This document shows, piece after piece, positions 1 to 6,510 of a stretch of 46,445 bases of DNA; the first letter of the stretch is position 1; every line of letters starts with the position of its first letter. The stretch comes from Aquificaceae bacterium. GTDB taxonomy: Bacteria > Aquificota > Aquificia > Aquificales > Aquificaceae. The stretch lies in the NCBI GenBank assembly GCA_027014155.1, contig JALWEG010000019.1, positions 1 to 46,445 on the forward strand. The letters are read 5' to 3'. Under the pieces are notes generated by a model. The model saw only the letters and a list, made by a program, of their open reading frames with translations. It did no database searches and was not told where the DNA came from. Position numbers and translations under genes: made by a program.

Positions 1-2
1 GG

Positions 3-567
3 GTTGCAGTTATCCCTGGAAAGAAAGGGATTGCGACGAGGGGAAGAGTTATTTCTTAGTAGAGGGAGGAGGTTCCAAGTTGCAGTTATCCCTGGAAAGA
101 AAGGGATTGCGACAATTCCAAAAATTTGTCTCCTGCCCAGTCCTTTTTCACCTCAGGTTGCAGTTATCCCTGGAAAGAAAGGGATTGCGACTCCACGATG
201 CTATACCTACCCTTCATTTCTGCATACTCCACGTGTTGCAGTTATCCCTGGAAAGGAAGGGATTGCGACAAGTCCAGAAGGAAGATAGGTTCAGGGAAGG
301 TTTTAGCGAAGTTGCAGTTATCCCTGGAAAGAAAGGGATTGCGACTCCTTCCCTGCGGTGCTCCTTTGGAGCTTGACATACAAGTTGAAGTTATCCCTGC
401 AAAGAAAGGGATTGCGTCCGCTGGACTTTGACATAAAGTCCATAGATTGCCAGCTTGTTGATGTCATTCCTGCTAACTGAGGGATTAAGACAATCCTATC
501 GCCCGGAGAGTTTTTAGCCCTCGGGCAACCTCATTTGAGTTATCCCTGCGAAACAAGGGATTTGGCA
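3..567 (+). CRISPR. CRISPR array, leader-distal end, 8 repeats (last 3 degenerate)
   Basis: Eight 35-nt repeats start at 3, 79, 157, 235, 311, 384, 457 and 533, separated by spacers of 41, 43, 43, 41, 38, 38 and 41 nt. The repeat begins GTTGCAGTTATCCCTG and ends AAAGGGATTGCGAC. Its ATCCCT/AGGGAT arms form a 6-bp hairpin, leaving ATTGCGAC as a plausible 8-nt Cas6-type crRNA tag. Repeats 1-3 and 5 are identical and repeat 4 has one A-to-G change. Repeat 6 (384-418) has three changes, while repeats 7 (457-491) and 8 (533-567) are heavily diverged but keep the stem. Decay at the right end is typical of the leader-distal side, so the leader and any cas genes should lie left of the window; the + orientation follows from that. 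Small overlapping reading frames here are artefacts of the repeats. Confidence 0.95.
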
Positions 568-571
568 AATG
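423..571 (+). other. Structured tail of the CRISPR array (hairpins in degenerate spacers)
   Basis: The last two spacers each hold an inverted repeat. TGGACTTT/AAAGTCCA lies at 422-429/435-442 (8-bp stem, 5-nt loop), and GCCCG/CGGGC at 501-505/522-526, extended by an AG/CT pair. The last degenerate repeat is embedded in a longer imperfect hairpin with outer arms CATTTG (532-537) and CAAATG (566-571). The outer 3' arm is shared with the boundary of the downstream tandem module. This could be a decayed array tail, a terminator-like element, or a crRNA-like regulator of the next gene; only the base pairing is seen. Confidence 0.45.
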
Positions 572-778
572 TAGAATATGCCTCTGAACATGAGCAAAGG
601 CATTCCGCGGTATATTCGGAACCTTGAGGCCTTAGGCATAGATGTAAAAAGGCTCAGGAACAGCGAGAACGCAAGGTTTTACAAAAGAAAAGAGCTTGCT
701 CTGAGAGTAGGCGAAGAGGAGCTTGATGTTCTGGAAGTTATAGGCAGGACGCTCAGAGAAGGAAGGTGGAAGGAGAAG
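560..778 (+). repeat. Tandem module repeat, constant left end, copy 1
   Basis: This stretch recurs almost base for base at 1517-1735 (offset 957). It covers the putative promoter and the first ~67 codons of gene A. Its left border falls inside the last degenerate CRISPR repeat, at the shared sequence ATTTGGCAAATG. Confidence 0.9.
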
Positions 779-1186
779 GTAAAAACACGATTTCTGATTG
801 ATGACCTCATTGATACTTTCGGAGATTTCGGCAGCTTCCCAAAAGAGGTAAAAAGCTTACTGGAAGGTAAAGAAGAGATAGACAGCTTAACGCTTCACTT
901 TATAAAGAGGAAATACATAGACGGCTGGAACCTCAAGAGCCCTGAAGAACTTGACAAGATGTTCACAAAACACATCAAAGATGCAGAAGCTCTTGTGTAC
1001 AGACAGGGAGACAGGATAGCTCTTGAACTTGGAAGATACGTGGCCGTTATTCACCCACCGGATACAAAGATAACTATCTTTGAACTTGAGGAGCAATACG
1101 AAGACTACGGGGACTATGCAAGACAGACGGGAAAACCTATAATTAGACTATGGCAGTTAAGACATATTCTAAGCAGGCTCTTGTGA
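578..1186 (+). CDS. Module protein A (copy 1); unknown, possible BECR-fold nuclease-like C-terminal domain
   Basis: A 202-residue protein with no family I can name. Residues 1-67 are nearly identical to the second copy (1535-2149). Residues 68-103 differ, then LHFIKRKYIDGWN (106-118) is conserved, followed by a diverged C-terminal half ending in a KITIF strand. The order H-x2-KR, a helix, a VY strand, and a final [IT]-T-[IL]-F strand faintly recalls BECR-fold RNases (colicin D/E5, RelE, EndoU group); that is inference. The NSENARFYKRKEL segment has a weak MerR-like look. A TAGAAT box at 572-577 fits a leaderless start at ATG 590 rather than ATG 578. The 3' end overlaps gene B by 37 bp, suggesting translational coupling. 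Composition is more AT-rich than the housekeeping genes to the right. Confidence 0.75.
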   Translation: MPLNMSKGIPRYIRNLEALGIDVKRLRNSENARFYKRKELALRVGEEELDVLEVIGRTLREGRWKEKVKTRFLIDDLIDTFGDFGSFPKEVKSLLEGKEEIDSLTLHFIKRKYIDGWNLKSPEELDKMFTKHIKDAEALVYRQGDRIALELGRYVAVIHPPDTKITIFELEEQYEDYGDYARQTGKPIIRLWQLRHILSRLL

Positions 1187-1506
1187 AGAACTACCGCACG
1201 ATGGTTTTTGAGTTTGAGAATGTTCCCTTTGACCTTCAGAAGCAGAGAGAGCTTATATACGAGTATAGAGCTGATGAAGATGAAATTACCAAGTTTGCGG
1301 ACAGAGCACTCTTAAGAAGGCTTGCTTATTTCCTAAAAAACTCCCTCAGGTGGCACGGCTTTAAGATAGAGGACGACCCCAGCCAACCCCTTGAAAAGTG
1401 GTGGTGGCACCTAAATAAGATAGCCGAGGGGAAGTATCCCGTAGATAAACTACCCGAGCATTTAAGGGAGATATATAAGGATAAGTACTGCGCCACCACT
1501 CCATAA
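1150..1506 (+). CDS. Module protein B (copy 1); unknown, putative partner or immunity protein of A
   Basis: A 118-residue acidic protein. The last ~42 residues, containing EKWWWHLNKIAEGKYP and LPEHLREIYKDKY, are nearly identical to those of the second copy (2107-2472). The N-terminal two thirds are related only distantly (FEFENVPFDLQ against AEFEDIFFELQ). The start is uncertain: ATG 1150 overlaps the end of A by 37 bp and has no good Shine-Dalgarno; GTG 1183 or ATG 1201 are alternatives. The invariant tail with a variable head, placed directly after a protein with an invariant head and variable tail, suggests that the variable parts of A and B contact each other. Function is not known. Confidence 0.7.
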   Translation: MAVKTYSKQALVKNYRTMVFEFENVPFDLQKQRELIYEYRADEDEITKFADRALLRRLAYFLKNSLRWHGFKIEDDPSQPLEKWWWHLNKIAEGKYPVDKLPEHLREIYKDKYCATTP

Positions 1507-1514
1507 TCCGCTCA
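1383..1514 (+). repeat. Tandem module repeat, constant right end, copy 1
   Basis: This stretch matches 2349-2480 (offset 966) at about 90% by eye. It encodes the constant tail of protein B and continues ~8 bases past the stop into CCATAATCC-x-CTCA. In the second copy that same sequence is the 3' end of pyrB on the opposite strand. Copy 1 therefore carries a fossil of the pyrB terminus, showing that the module duplicated while sitting next to pyrB. Confidence 0.85.
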
Positions 1515-1516
1515 GA

Positions 1517-1735
1517 ATTTGGCAAATGTAGAATATGCCTCTGAACATGAGCAAAGGCATTCCGCGGTATATTCGGAACCTTGAAGCCTTAGGCGTAGAT
1601 GTAAAAAAGCTCAGGAACAGCGAGAACGCAAGGTTTTACAAAAGAAAAGAGCTTGCTCTGAGAATAGGCGAAGAAGAGCTTGATGTTCTGGAAGTTATAG
1701 GAAAGACGGTTAGAGAAGGAAGGTGGAAGGAGAAG
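1517..1735 (+). repeat. Tandem module repeat, constant left end, copy 2
   Basis: Near-identical copy of 560-778, including the TAGAAT box and the ATG-rich start region. It sits directly after the copy-1 right end, so the two modules are head to tail with essentially no spacer. Confidence 0.9.
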
Positions 1736-2149
1736 ATAAGCTCCAAAGCTTTGGAAAAGGAGATTAAAAGGCTCAGGTATAGGTTTGGAACGAACCTGCC
1801 CCGAGAAGTTCAAGAGTTTTTAGAAAATCCGAAGGATAACCTTATGTTGCACTATATCAAGAGGAAGTATATAGACGGCTGGAATATAAAAAGTCCCTCA
1901 GAGCTTGACTTGATGTTTACACGCACGCTTAAAGGTAGGTATTCAAAAATCTTGAAGCAGGTCGGTGGAAGGCTGATAGTTGCTTCAGAAGAACACCTGG
2001 CAGTAGTGGAGGCTCCGAATAAAAGGATTACCTTGTTCTCCTGGAAAGCGAAGTACGCATCTTACGAGGAGTGGTATAAGGAAATAGAAGTGCGTATATT
2101 AAAGACATGGGACATGGAGGAGCTGTTAAAGAAGCTGCAGAGCTTTTAA
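1535..2149 (+). CDS. Module protein A' (copy 2); unknown, paralogue of 578-1186
   Basis: A 204-residue paralogue of the first A protein. Residues 1-67 differ at only a handful of positions. The middle is replaced by a lysine/arginine-rich helix, and LHYIKRKYIDGWN is retained at about 109-121. The C-terminal half is diverged but keeps the strand order, ending in RITLF. As in copy 1, a TAGAAT box (1529-1534) lies 12 nt before the internal ATG 1547, so a leaderless start there is possible. It overlaps B' by 43 bp. Confidence 0.75.
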   Translation: MPLNMSKGIPRYIRNLEALGVDVKKLRNSENARFYKRKELALRIGEEELDVLEVIGKTVREGRWKEKISSKALEKEIKRLRYRFGTNLPREVQEFLENPKDNLMLHYIKRKYIDGWNIKSPSELDLMFTRTLKGRYSKILKQVGGRLIVASEEHLAVVEAPNKRITLFSWKAKYASYEEWYKEIEVRILKTWDMEELLKKLQSF

Positions 2150-2472
2150 TAAATAGATGGGGAGCGGCGGTAGCTGAATTTGAAGATATATTCTTTGAGC
2201 TTCAAGGTATTAGAGAAGAAATTGATAGAGCCGGTCTTAACGATGCTCAGGAGATAAAGTTTTACGACAAGCTCTTCTTTGAAGACATACCGTACTACAT
2301 GGACATCGCCAAGAGAGTATATGGCCTTAGCCTGCAGGACGACGATGGCCAACCCCTTGAAAAATGGTGGTGGCACCTAAATAAGATAGCCGAGGGAAAG
2401 TATCCCGCAGATAAACTGCCCGAGCATCTGAGGGAGATATATAAGGATAAATACTGCGCCGCTACTCCATAA
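2107..2472 (+). CDS. Module protein B' (copy 2); unknown, paralogue of 1150-1506
   Basis: A 121-residue paralogue of B, with a near-identical C-terminal tail (EKWWWHLNKIAEGKYP) and a strongly diverged N-terminal part. ATG 2107 lies 43 bp inside A' and no Shine-Dalgarno stands out, so the true start may be further in. The 3' end overlaps the end of pyrB on the other strand by 11 bp. Function is unknown; see the entry for B. Confidence 0.7.
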   Translation: MGHGGAVKEAAELLINRWGAAVAEFEDIFFELQGIREEIDRAGLNDAQEIKFYDKLFFEDIPYYMDIAKRVYGLSLQDDDGQPLEKWWWHLNKIAEGKYPADKLPEHLREIYKDKYCAATP

Positions 2473-2480
2473 TCCACTCA
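2349..2480 (+). repeat. Tandem module repeat, constant right end, copy 2
   Basis: Matches 1383-1514. In this copy the terminal ~19 bases are also the last codons and stop of pyrB on the minus strand. Confidence 0.85.
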
Positions 2481-3343
2481 AGAACCGCCTTTCTGACGGA
2501 GAGACCGTTTTGAACTTGCTCGTAGATAAGGGACTTGTCCGAGTAAATCAGGTCGCCATCTATGTCCACGTTCCTGTTTACGGGCCCCGGGTGCATAAAT
2601 ACGCCCTTGAAGCTCTCGTGCCTTTCCTTGGTCAGCCCGAACTTCTTGAAGTAGCTTTCCTTTGAGGGTATGTAGCTCTCTTTTTGCCTCTCTTCCTGGA
2701 GCCGGAGCCATACGGCCACATCGGCCCACTCAAGAGCCTCGTCAAGCTCGTCAAACACCTCTTCAAGGCCGAATACTCCCGTTTCCCTGGGAAGGAGCGT
2801 TTTGGGAGCGCACACGGAGACCCTTGCTCCGAACTCCCTCAAAAGCGGAACACCTGAACGGAAAACCCTGCTGAAGAGAATGTCTCCCACGTAAAGGACT
2901 TTTAGGTTCTCCAGTGAGCCGAAGTTTTCCATTAGAGTGAACAGGTCTATCAAGCCTTGCGTAGGGTGCTGATGGGTTCCGTCCCCCGCGTTCACGAGGG
3001 AGAGCTTTAGAGATTGCACCAGGTCTTTGTAGGGATAGAGTACGAAGGGGACCCTAAAGACTACGGCTTTAAATCCGAGCGCCTCAAAGGTCTTTAAGGT
3101 ATCGTAGAAGCTCTCGCCTTTGGTTATGGAGCTTTGGGAGGAGATTACGATGTAGGTGCTCAGGCCTAAATCCTTGGCGGCCTTTTCAAAGGATACCCGC
3201 GTTCTCGTTGATGCCTCAAAGAATAGAAGAGCCAGGTCTCCCTGCAGCTCAACCCTTTTACCCTCTTTGAATTCCCTCGCTCTTTTTAGTATGTCAAGGA
3301 TCTCCTCTCTGCTCAGGTCAAGGCTTGATATGAGGCTACGCAT
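2462..3343 (-). CDS. pyrB: Aspartate carbamoyltransferase catalytic subunit
   Basis: This 293-residue enzyme condenses carbamoyl phosphate and L-aspartate to carbamoyl aspartate, the committed step of pyrimidine synthesis. Seen: the carbamoyl-phosphate motif FFEASTRTR (41-49), the S-x3-KGES loop (~72-78), HQHPTQ (124-129) and MHPGPVNRN near the C-terminus. Length is normal for the catalytic chain; no pyrI or pyrC is adjacent. In Aquifex the catalytic chain is known to associate with dihydroorotase. A TAGAAT box (3361-3356) ends 12 nt before the ATG and no Shine-Dalgarno is visible, so the transcript leader is probably very short. It is divergent from pheT and converges with the B' gene, overlapping it by 11 bp. 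Confidence 0.96.
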   Translation of the reverse strand: MRSLISSLDLSREEILDILKRAREFKEGKRVELQGDLALLFFEASTRTRVSFEKAAKDLGLSTYIVISSQSSITKGESFYDTLKTFEALGFKAVVFRVPFVLYPYKDLVQSLKLSLVNAGDGTHQHPTQGLIDLFTLMENFGSLENLKVLYVGDILFSRVFRSGVPLLREFGARVSVCAPKTLLPRETGVFGLEEVFDELDEALEWADVAVWLRLQEERQKESYIPSKESYFKKFGLTKERHESFKGVFMHPGPVNRNVDIDGDLIYSDKSLIYEQVQNGLSVRKAVLEWIME

Positions 3344-3399
3344 ACTGAAGTCTTTATTCTACCTCAAGCCAGGTAAGGTTAGCGATAGCTTAAGTGTGT

Positions 3400-3405
3400 T
3401 AATAT
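3400..3405 (+). promoter_or_regulatory. Putative -10 box of pheT, leaderless type
   Basis: TAATAT ends 10 nt before the pheT ATG (3416), and no Shine-Dalgarno lies between. The -35 region (around 3377-3382) is weak. Confidence 0.5.
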
Positions 3406-3415
3406 AGATTGGACT

Positions 3416-5734
3416 ATGCGTATCCCCTACTCTTGGCTGTCCGAGTTTGTTGAGCTGTCCGACACAAGTCCGGAGGAGATAGCGGATAGACTCTCACTGC
3501 AGAGCGTAGAGGCGTTCGTTGATACCTTCGGTGTGGAACTAAAGGGTGTGGTTCTGGGTAAGGTGCTTGAGACCCAAGTGCACCCCAAGAGGGAAGACCT
3601 CGTAGTTGTCAAGCTTTCCACTGACAGGGGTCAGTTGCAGGTGATTACCGCAGATACGACCCTTTCCACAGGGGACGTCGTGGTGGTAGCTCCCGTAGGC
3701 GCGAGGGTAGGTGAAAACAGGGTTGAGAAGAGGGTCATTGAGGGTGTAAACTCCGAGGGAGTTCTGCTATCGGCTCAAGACCTGGGACTTGAGGAGTCCT
3801 CTCAGGGGGTCTTAAAGATACGGGAAGAGGTTTCCTTGAACGATAACGTTGAGGAACTCTTAGGTTTAGGGGAGCCCCTGATAGAGCTGGACATAACCCC
3901 CAACAGGGGAGACGTCTTGAGCGTCAGGGGTTTGGCAAGGGACATAGCCGCAGTCTTCGGACTTCCCAAAAGGGAGCCTCGGTATCCTACCTTTGAAATC
4001 TCGGGCGAGCTGAGCTTGAAAGTGGAAGATGCCGATTGTAAAAGGTACAGGGGAGCGGTCATAGAGGGTTTGAAGGTGGAAGAATCCCCCCTGTGGCTTA
4101 AGAGGAGGCTCTGGCAGAGCGGTATCAAGTCCATAAACAACGTGGTGGACATAACCAACTACATACTCCTCAGAGACGGACAGCCTCTCCACGCCTTTGA
4201 TTTGGATAAGCTAAAGGGGGGTATAGTGGTTCGCTCCGCAAGGAAAGGTGAGAGAATACTCGCTTTAGACTCGCGGGAATACGAGCTTTCCGAAGACATA
4301 CTCGTTATAGCCGACGAGTCCGTTCCCGTTGCCATAGCCGGGGTTATAGGGGGTCTGGAGAGTTCGGTATCTTGGGACACGAAGAACGTTCTCTTAGAGG
4401 CCGCCTACTTCTCACCCGAACGGGTCAGGAAAGCTTCCAAAGGCCTGGGCATTCAGACGGACAGCTCTTACAGGTTTGAGAGAAACACGGATATAGAACA
4501 CCTTGAGAAGGCTCAGAACTACGCCTTAGAGCTGATGTTGCACCTTGCCGGGGGAAGCCTTAAGGCGGTAAGAGACCACTATCCGGAACCCTACCGACCT
4601 AAAAGGATATTCCTGAGTGCCGGCAAATACGAAAGATACTCGGGGGAGGACTACGATACTCAGGAGGCCGTGCGTATTCTCAGCTCACTGGAAATTCCCT
4701 GCAGTCCCAAGGAGTGTGGACTTGAGGCGGAGGTTCCGGCTCACAGGAGCTTTGATATCTCCAGAGACGTGGACCTGATAGAGGAGATAATGCGCATCAG
4801 GGGATACGAGAGCTACGAGTCTGACATCCTTCACCTGCCGGTCAAGGGAAAGCTAAAGAGCGAACGCTTGGAAGAACTCAGAAGGCTCTGTAGGGACAAG
4901 GGACTTAGAGAGGTTATAAACATACCCTTTGAGGACGAAAAGCTCTACGAGCTCTTAGGCTTGGAAGTGCCTTCCGTGAGTCTGTTGAACCCCCTCGTTC
5001 CCAGCCAGAGATTTATGCGCTCATCTTTGATTCCCTCCTTGATAAGGAACGCTCGGGATAACCTGAAGAGCCATAATCAAGAGGTAGCCATCTTTGAGAT
5101 AGGGAAAGTTTACTCGCAACAGGGTGAAGAGACGCGTTTGGGAGTTCTTCTATCAGGACTTAAGAGCCTGTATCCCAAAGAGGAGAACTGGTCGCACCTT
5201 GAGCTGTTAGAGCTGCTTTACTCCATCTCGGAGCTGGCGTCTGCAGAGCTTGAACCTGTGCAAGAGAGCCTGCCCTTCATGCACCCCTTTGTGTCGGCCA
5301 CGCTGCACCTGGAAGGCAACAGAGTAGGGTACTTGGGCAAGCTGTCCCCCAAGCTATCTGCCCAGCTTGAGCTGAACTCGGAAGTTTACCTAATGGAGCT
5401 TAACTTAGAACCTCTGCTGAGCGATAAGCTCAAGAGCTACAAACCGATGTCTAAATTTCCCCCTGCTATCAGGGACTTAGCTATTTTGGTGGACAAAGAC
5501 GTCTCCGTGCTTAAATTAATAAATGAGATTAAATCTCATATAAAGGGTACGGTGGAAGAAGTTATGGTTTTTGACTTTTATACAGGAGAGAAGTTAGGGG
5601 AAGGCAAGAAGAGCGTAGGCGTTAGACTGATACTGAGGAGTTATGAGAAAAGCCTAACCGATGAAGAGGTTAACGGGATTATTGATAACCTGTTAAGGAG
5701 GTTGAGAGACTCCTTGGGAGCTACGTTGAGATAG
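3416..5734 (+). CDS. pheT: Phenylalanyl-tRNA synthetase beta subunit
   Basis: A 772-residue cytoplasmic PheRS beta chain, normal length. It pairs with PheS (not in the window) to charge tRNA-Phe and carries the editing site. Seen in order: MRIPYSWLSEFV start, tRNA-binding EMAP-like domain (~40-150), B3/B4 editing region (~200-370, with NNVVDITNYILL and GQPLHAFD), B5 domain (~400-470), catalytic-like core and the C-terminal ferredoxin-fold anticodon-binding domain (~680-772, starting KFPPAIRDLAILV). The ATG lacks a Shine-Dalgarno and follows a -10 box by 10 nt. The 6S RNA gene begins only ~5 nt after the stop, so both may share a transcript. Confidence 0.97.
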   Translation: MRIPYSWLSEFVELSDTSPEEIADRLSLQSVEAFVDTFGVELKGVVLGKVLETQVHPKREDLVVVKLSTDRGQLQVITADTTLSTGDVVVVAPVGARVGENRVEKRVIEGVNSEGVLLSAQDLGLEESSQGVLKIREEVSLNDNVEELLGLGEPLIELDITPNRGDVLSVRGLARDIAAVFGLPKREPRYPTFEISGELSLKVEDADCKRYRGAVIEGLKVEESPLWLKRRLWQSGIKSINNVVDITNYILLRDGQPLHAFDLDKLKGGIVVRSARKGERILALDSREYELSEDILVIADESVPVAIAGVIGGLESSVSWDTKNVLLEAAYFSPERVRKASKGLGIQTDSSYRFERNTDIEHLEKAQNYALELMLHLAGGSLKAVRDHYPEPYRPKRIFLSAGKYERYSGEDYDTQEAVRILSSLEIPCSPKECGLEAEVPAHRSFDISRDVDLIEEIMRIRGYESYESDILHLPVKGKLKSERLEELRRLCRDKGLREVINIPFEDEKLYELLGLEVPSVSLLNPLVPSQRFMRSSLIPSLIRNARDNLKSHNQEVAIFEIGKVYSQQGEETRLGVLLSGLKSLYPKEENWSHLELLELLYSISELASAELEPVQESLPFMHPFVSATLHLEGNRVGYLGKLSPKLSAQLELNSEVYLMELNLEPLLSDKLKSYKPMSKFPPAIRDLAILVDKDVSVLKLINEIKSHIKGTVEEVMVFDFYTGEKLGEGKKSVGVRLILRSYEKSLTDEEVNGIIDNLLRRLRDSLGATLR

Positions 5735-5738
5735 AATT

Positions 5739-5898
5739 CCGCCTGCCCTGTTCGTGGTTTGGAGATTGTAATTGGGGCCTACAAGTGGGCTGAAAGGGAA
5801 CCCGGCTTCGGCGGGGCTCTGAGAGGGCTCTCCGAGAGGGTACCCACCTAAAATTCAGAGGCCCACCTACATCTCTTAAATCACGGCAGGGCGGGCTA
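5739..5898 (+). ncRNA. ssrS: 6S RNA
   Basis: A ~160-nt RNA that mimics an open promoter and sequesters housekeeping RNA polymerase holoenzyme. The terminal stem is GCCTGCCCTG (5741-5750) with CAGGGCGGGC (5887-5896). Inner stems are GTG...GGAGAT with ATCTC...CAC, and GTGGGC...CTGAA (5785-5793) with TTCAG...GCCCAC (5854-5866). Between them is a large central region and an apical part with a CGGCTTCGGCG hairpin. Position directly upstream of the 5-formyltetrahydrofolate cyclo-ligase gene is the classical 6S neighbourhood, and a 6S homologue is known from Aquifex. Ends are set by the closing stem. It lies within 5 nt of the pheT stop and may be processed from a pheT transcript. Confidence 0.9.
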
Positions 5899-5912
5899 AA
5901 GACTTGCCTTCC

Positions 5913-5928
5913 CCTCCTGAAAAGGAGG
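5913..5928 (+). promoter_or_regulatory. Shine-Dalgarno-sequestering hairpin before fthC
   Basis: CCTCCT (5913-5918), tetraloop GAAA (5919-5922), AGGAGG (5923-5928): a perfect 6-bp GNRA-capped hairpin whose 3' arm is the whole Shine-Dalgarno of the TTG-started gene at 5938. The 5' arm is itself an anti-Shine-Dalgarno copy. Translation of fthC should require opening of this hairpin. Confidence 0.65.
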
Positions 5929-5937
5929 TGGAAGATT

Positions 5938-6510
5938 TTGGTATTAAGCAAAAAAGAGCTTAGGACAAAATTAAGAAAGAAGAGAAACTCCCTTGAAAGG
6001 GATAGGGTGCAGGAGCTATCCCAACCCATAAGAGAGAGGCTTCTGCACCTGTCCCATAACTTCCACCGGATCATGCTCTTCTATCCCACCGACGGAGAGC
6101 CTGACGTAAGACCCCTGTTTGACGAGCTCATATCCTCCGGTAAGGAGCTGTTCCTACCTAAGGTTGTAGGCGAGCGGATTCAGGCTTGCCGTGTTGAAAA
6201 CCCCTCGTGGCTGTCGGGGGGTAGGTTCGGCATACCTGAGCCCGAACCCTGCGTTCCTTCCCAACCGAAGGATATAGATATGGTGGCAGTTCCGGGAGTT
6301 GCCTTTGATAGGGAAGGCTACAGGCTCGGTTTCGGCAAAGGGTACTACGACAGGTTCTTATCCCAAACGGAGGCTCTGAAGGTGGGAGTCCTCTACTCCT
6401 TTCAGCTGGTAGATTTCGTCCCGAGGGAGCCGTGGGACGTTCCCATGGATATCCTCATAACGGAGCGTGAGACCATACACACACAAGGAGGTAAGTCATG
6501 GAAGTTTTAA
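5938..6510 (+). CDS. fthC: 5-formyltetrahydrofolate cyclo-ligase
   Basis: A 190-residue cytoplasmic enzyme that uses ATP to convert 5-formyl-THF to 5,10-methenyl-THF. Seen: N-terminal basic helix (KKELRTKLRKKRN), FYPTDGEPDVRPLFDE, and the C-terminal signature VAVPGVAFDREGYRLGFGKG followed by YYDRFL, which carries the nucleotide-binding glycines. TTG 5938 is chosen because AGGAGG lies 9 nt upstream and no better ATG is nearby. Placement after 6S RNA matches the ssrS-ygfA linkage known in many bacteria. The 3' end overlaps rny by 13 bp, and the rny Shine-Dalgarno lies inside this gene. Confidence 0.93.
   Translation: MVLSKKELRTKLRKKRNSLERDRVQELSQPIRERLLHLSHNFHRIMLFYPTDGEPDVRPLFDELISSGKELFLPKVVGERIQACRVENPSWLSGGRFGIPEPEPCVPSQPKDIDMVAVPGVAFDREGYRLGFGKGYYDRFLSQTEALKVGVLYSFQLVDFVPREPWDVPMDILITERETIHTQGGKSWKF

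Noticed and set aside
49-61. 13-nt match of spacer 1 (TTATTTCTTAGTA) to 8250-8262, directly upstream of the secreted-protein gene
   Set aside because: With seven spacers and 46 kb searched, one 13-mer match in AT-rich sequence is within chance; the rest of the spacer does not match, so self-targeting is not supported.
4-431. Three short overlapping reading frames of 94-101 codons
   Set aside because: They are produced by the 35-nt CRISPR repeats; the translated products are periodic copies of the repeat and have no start signals.
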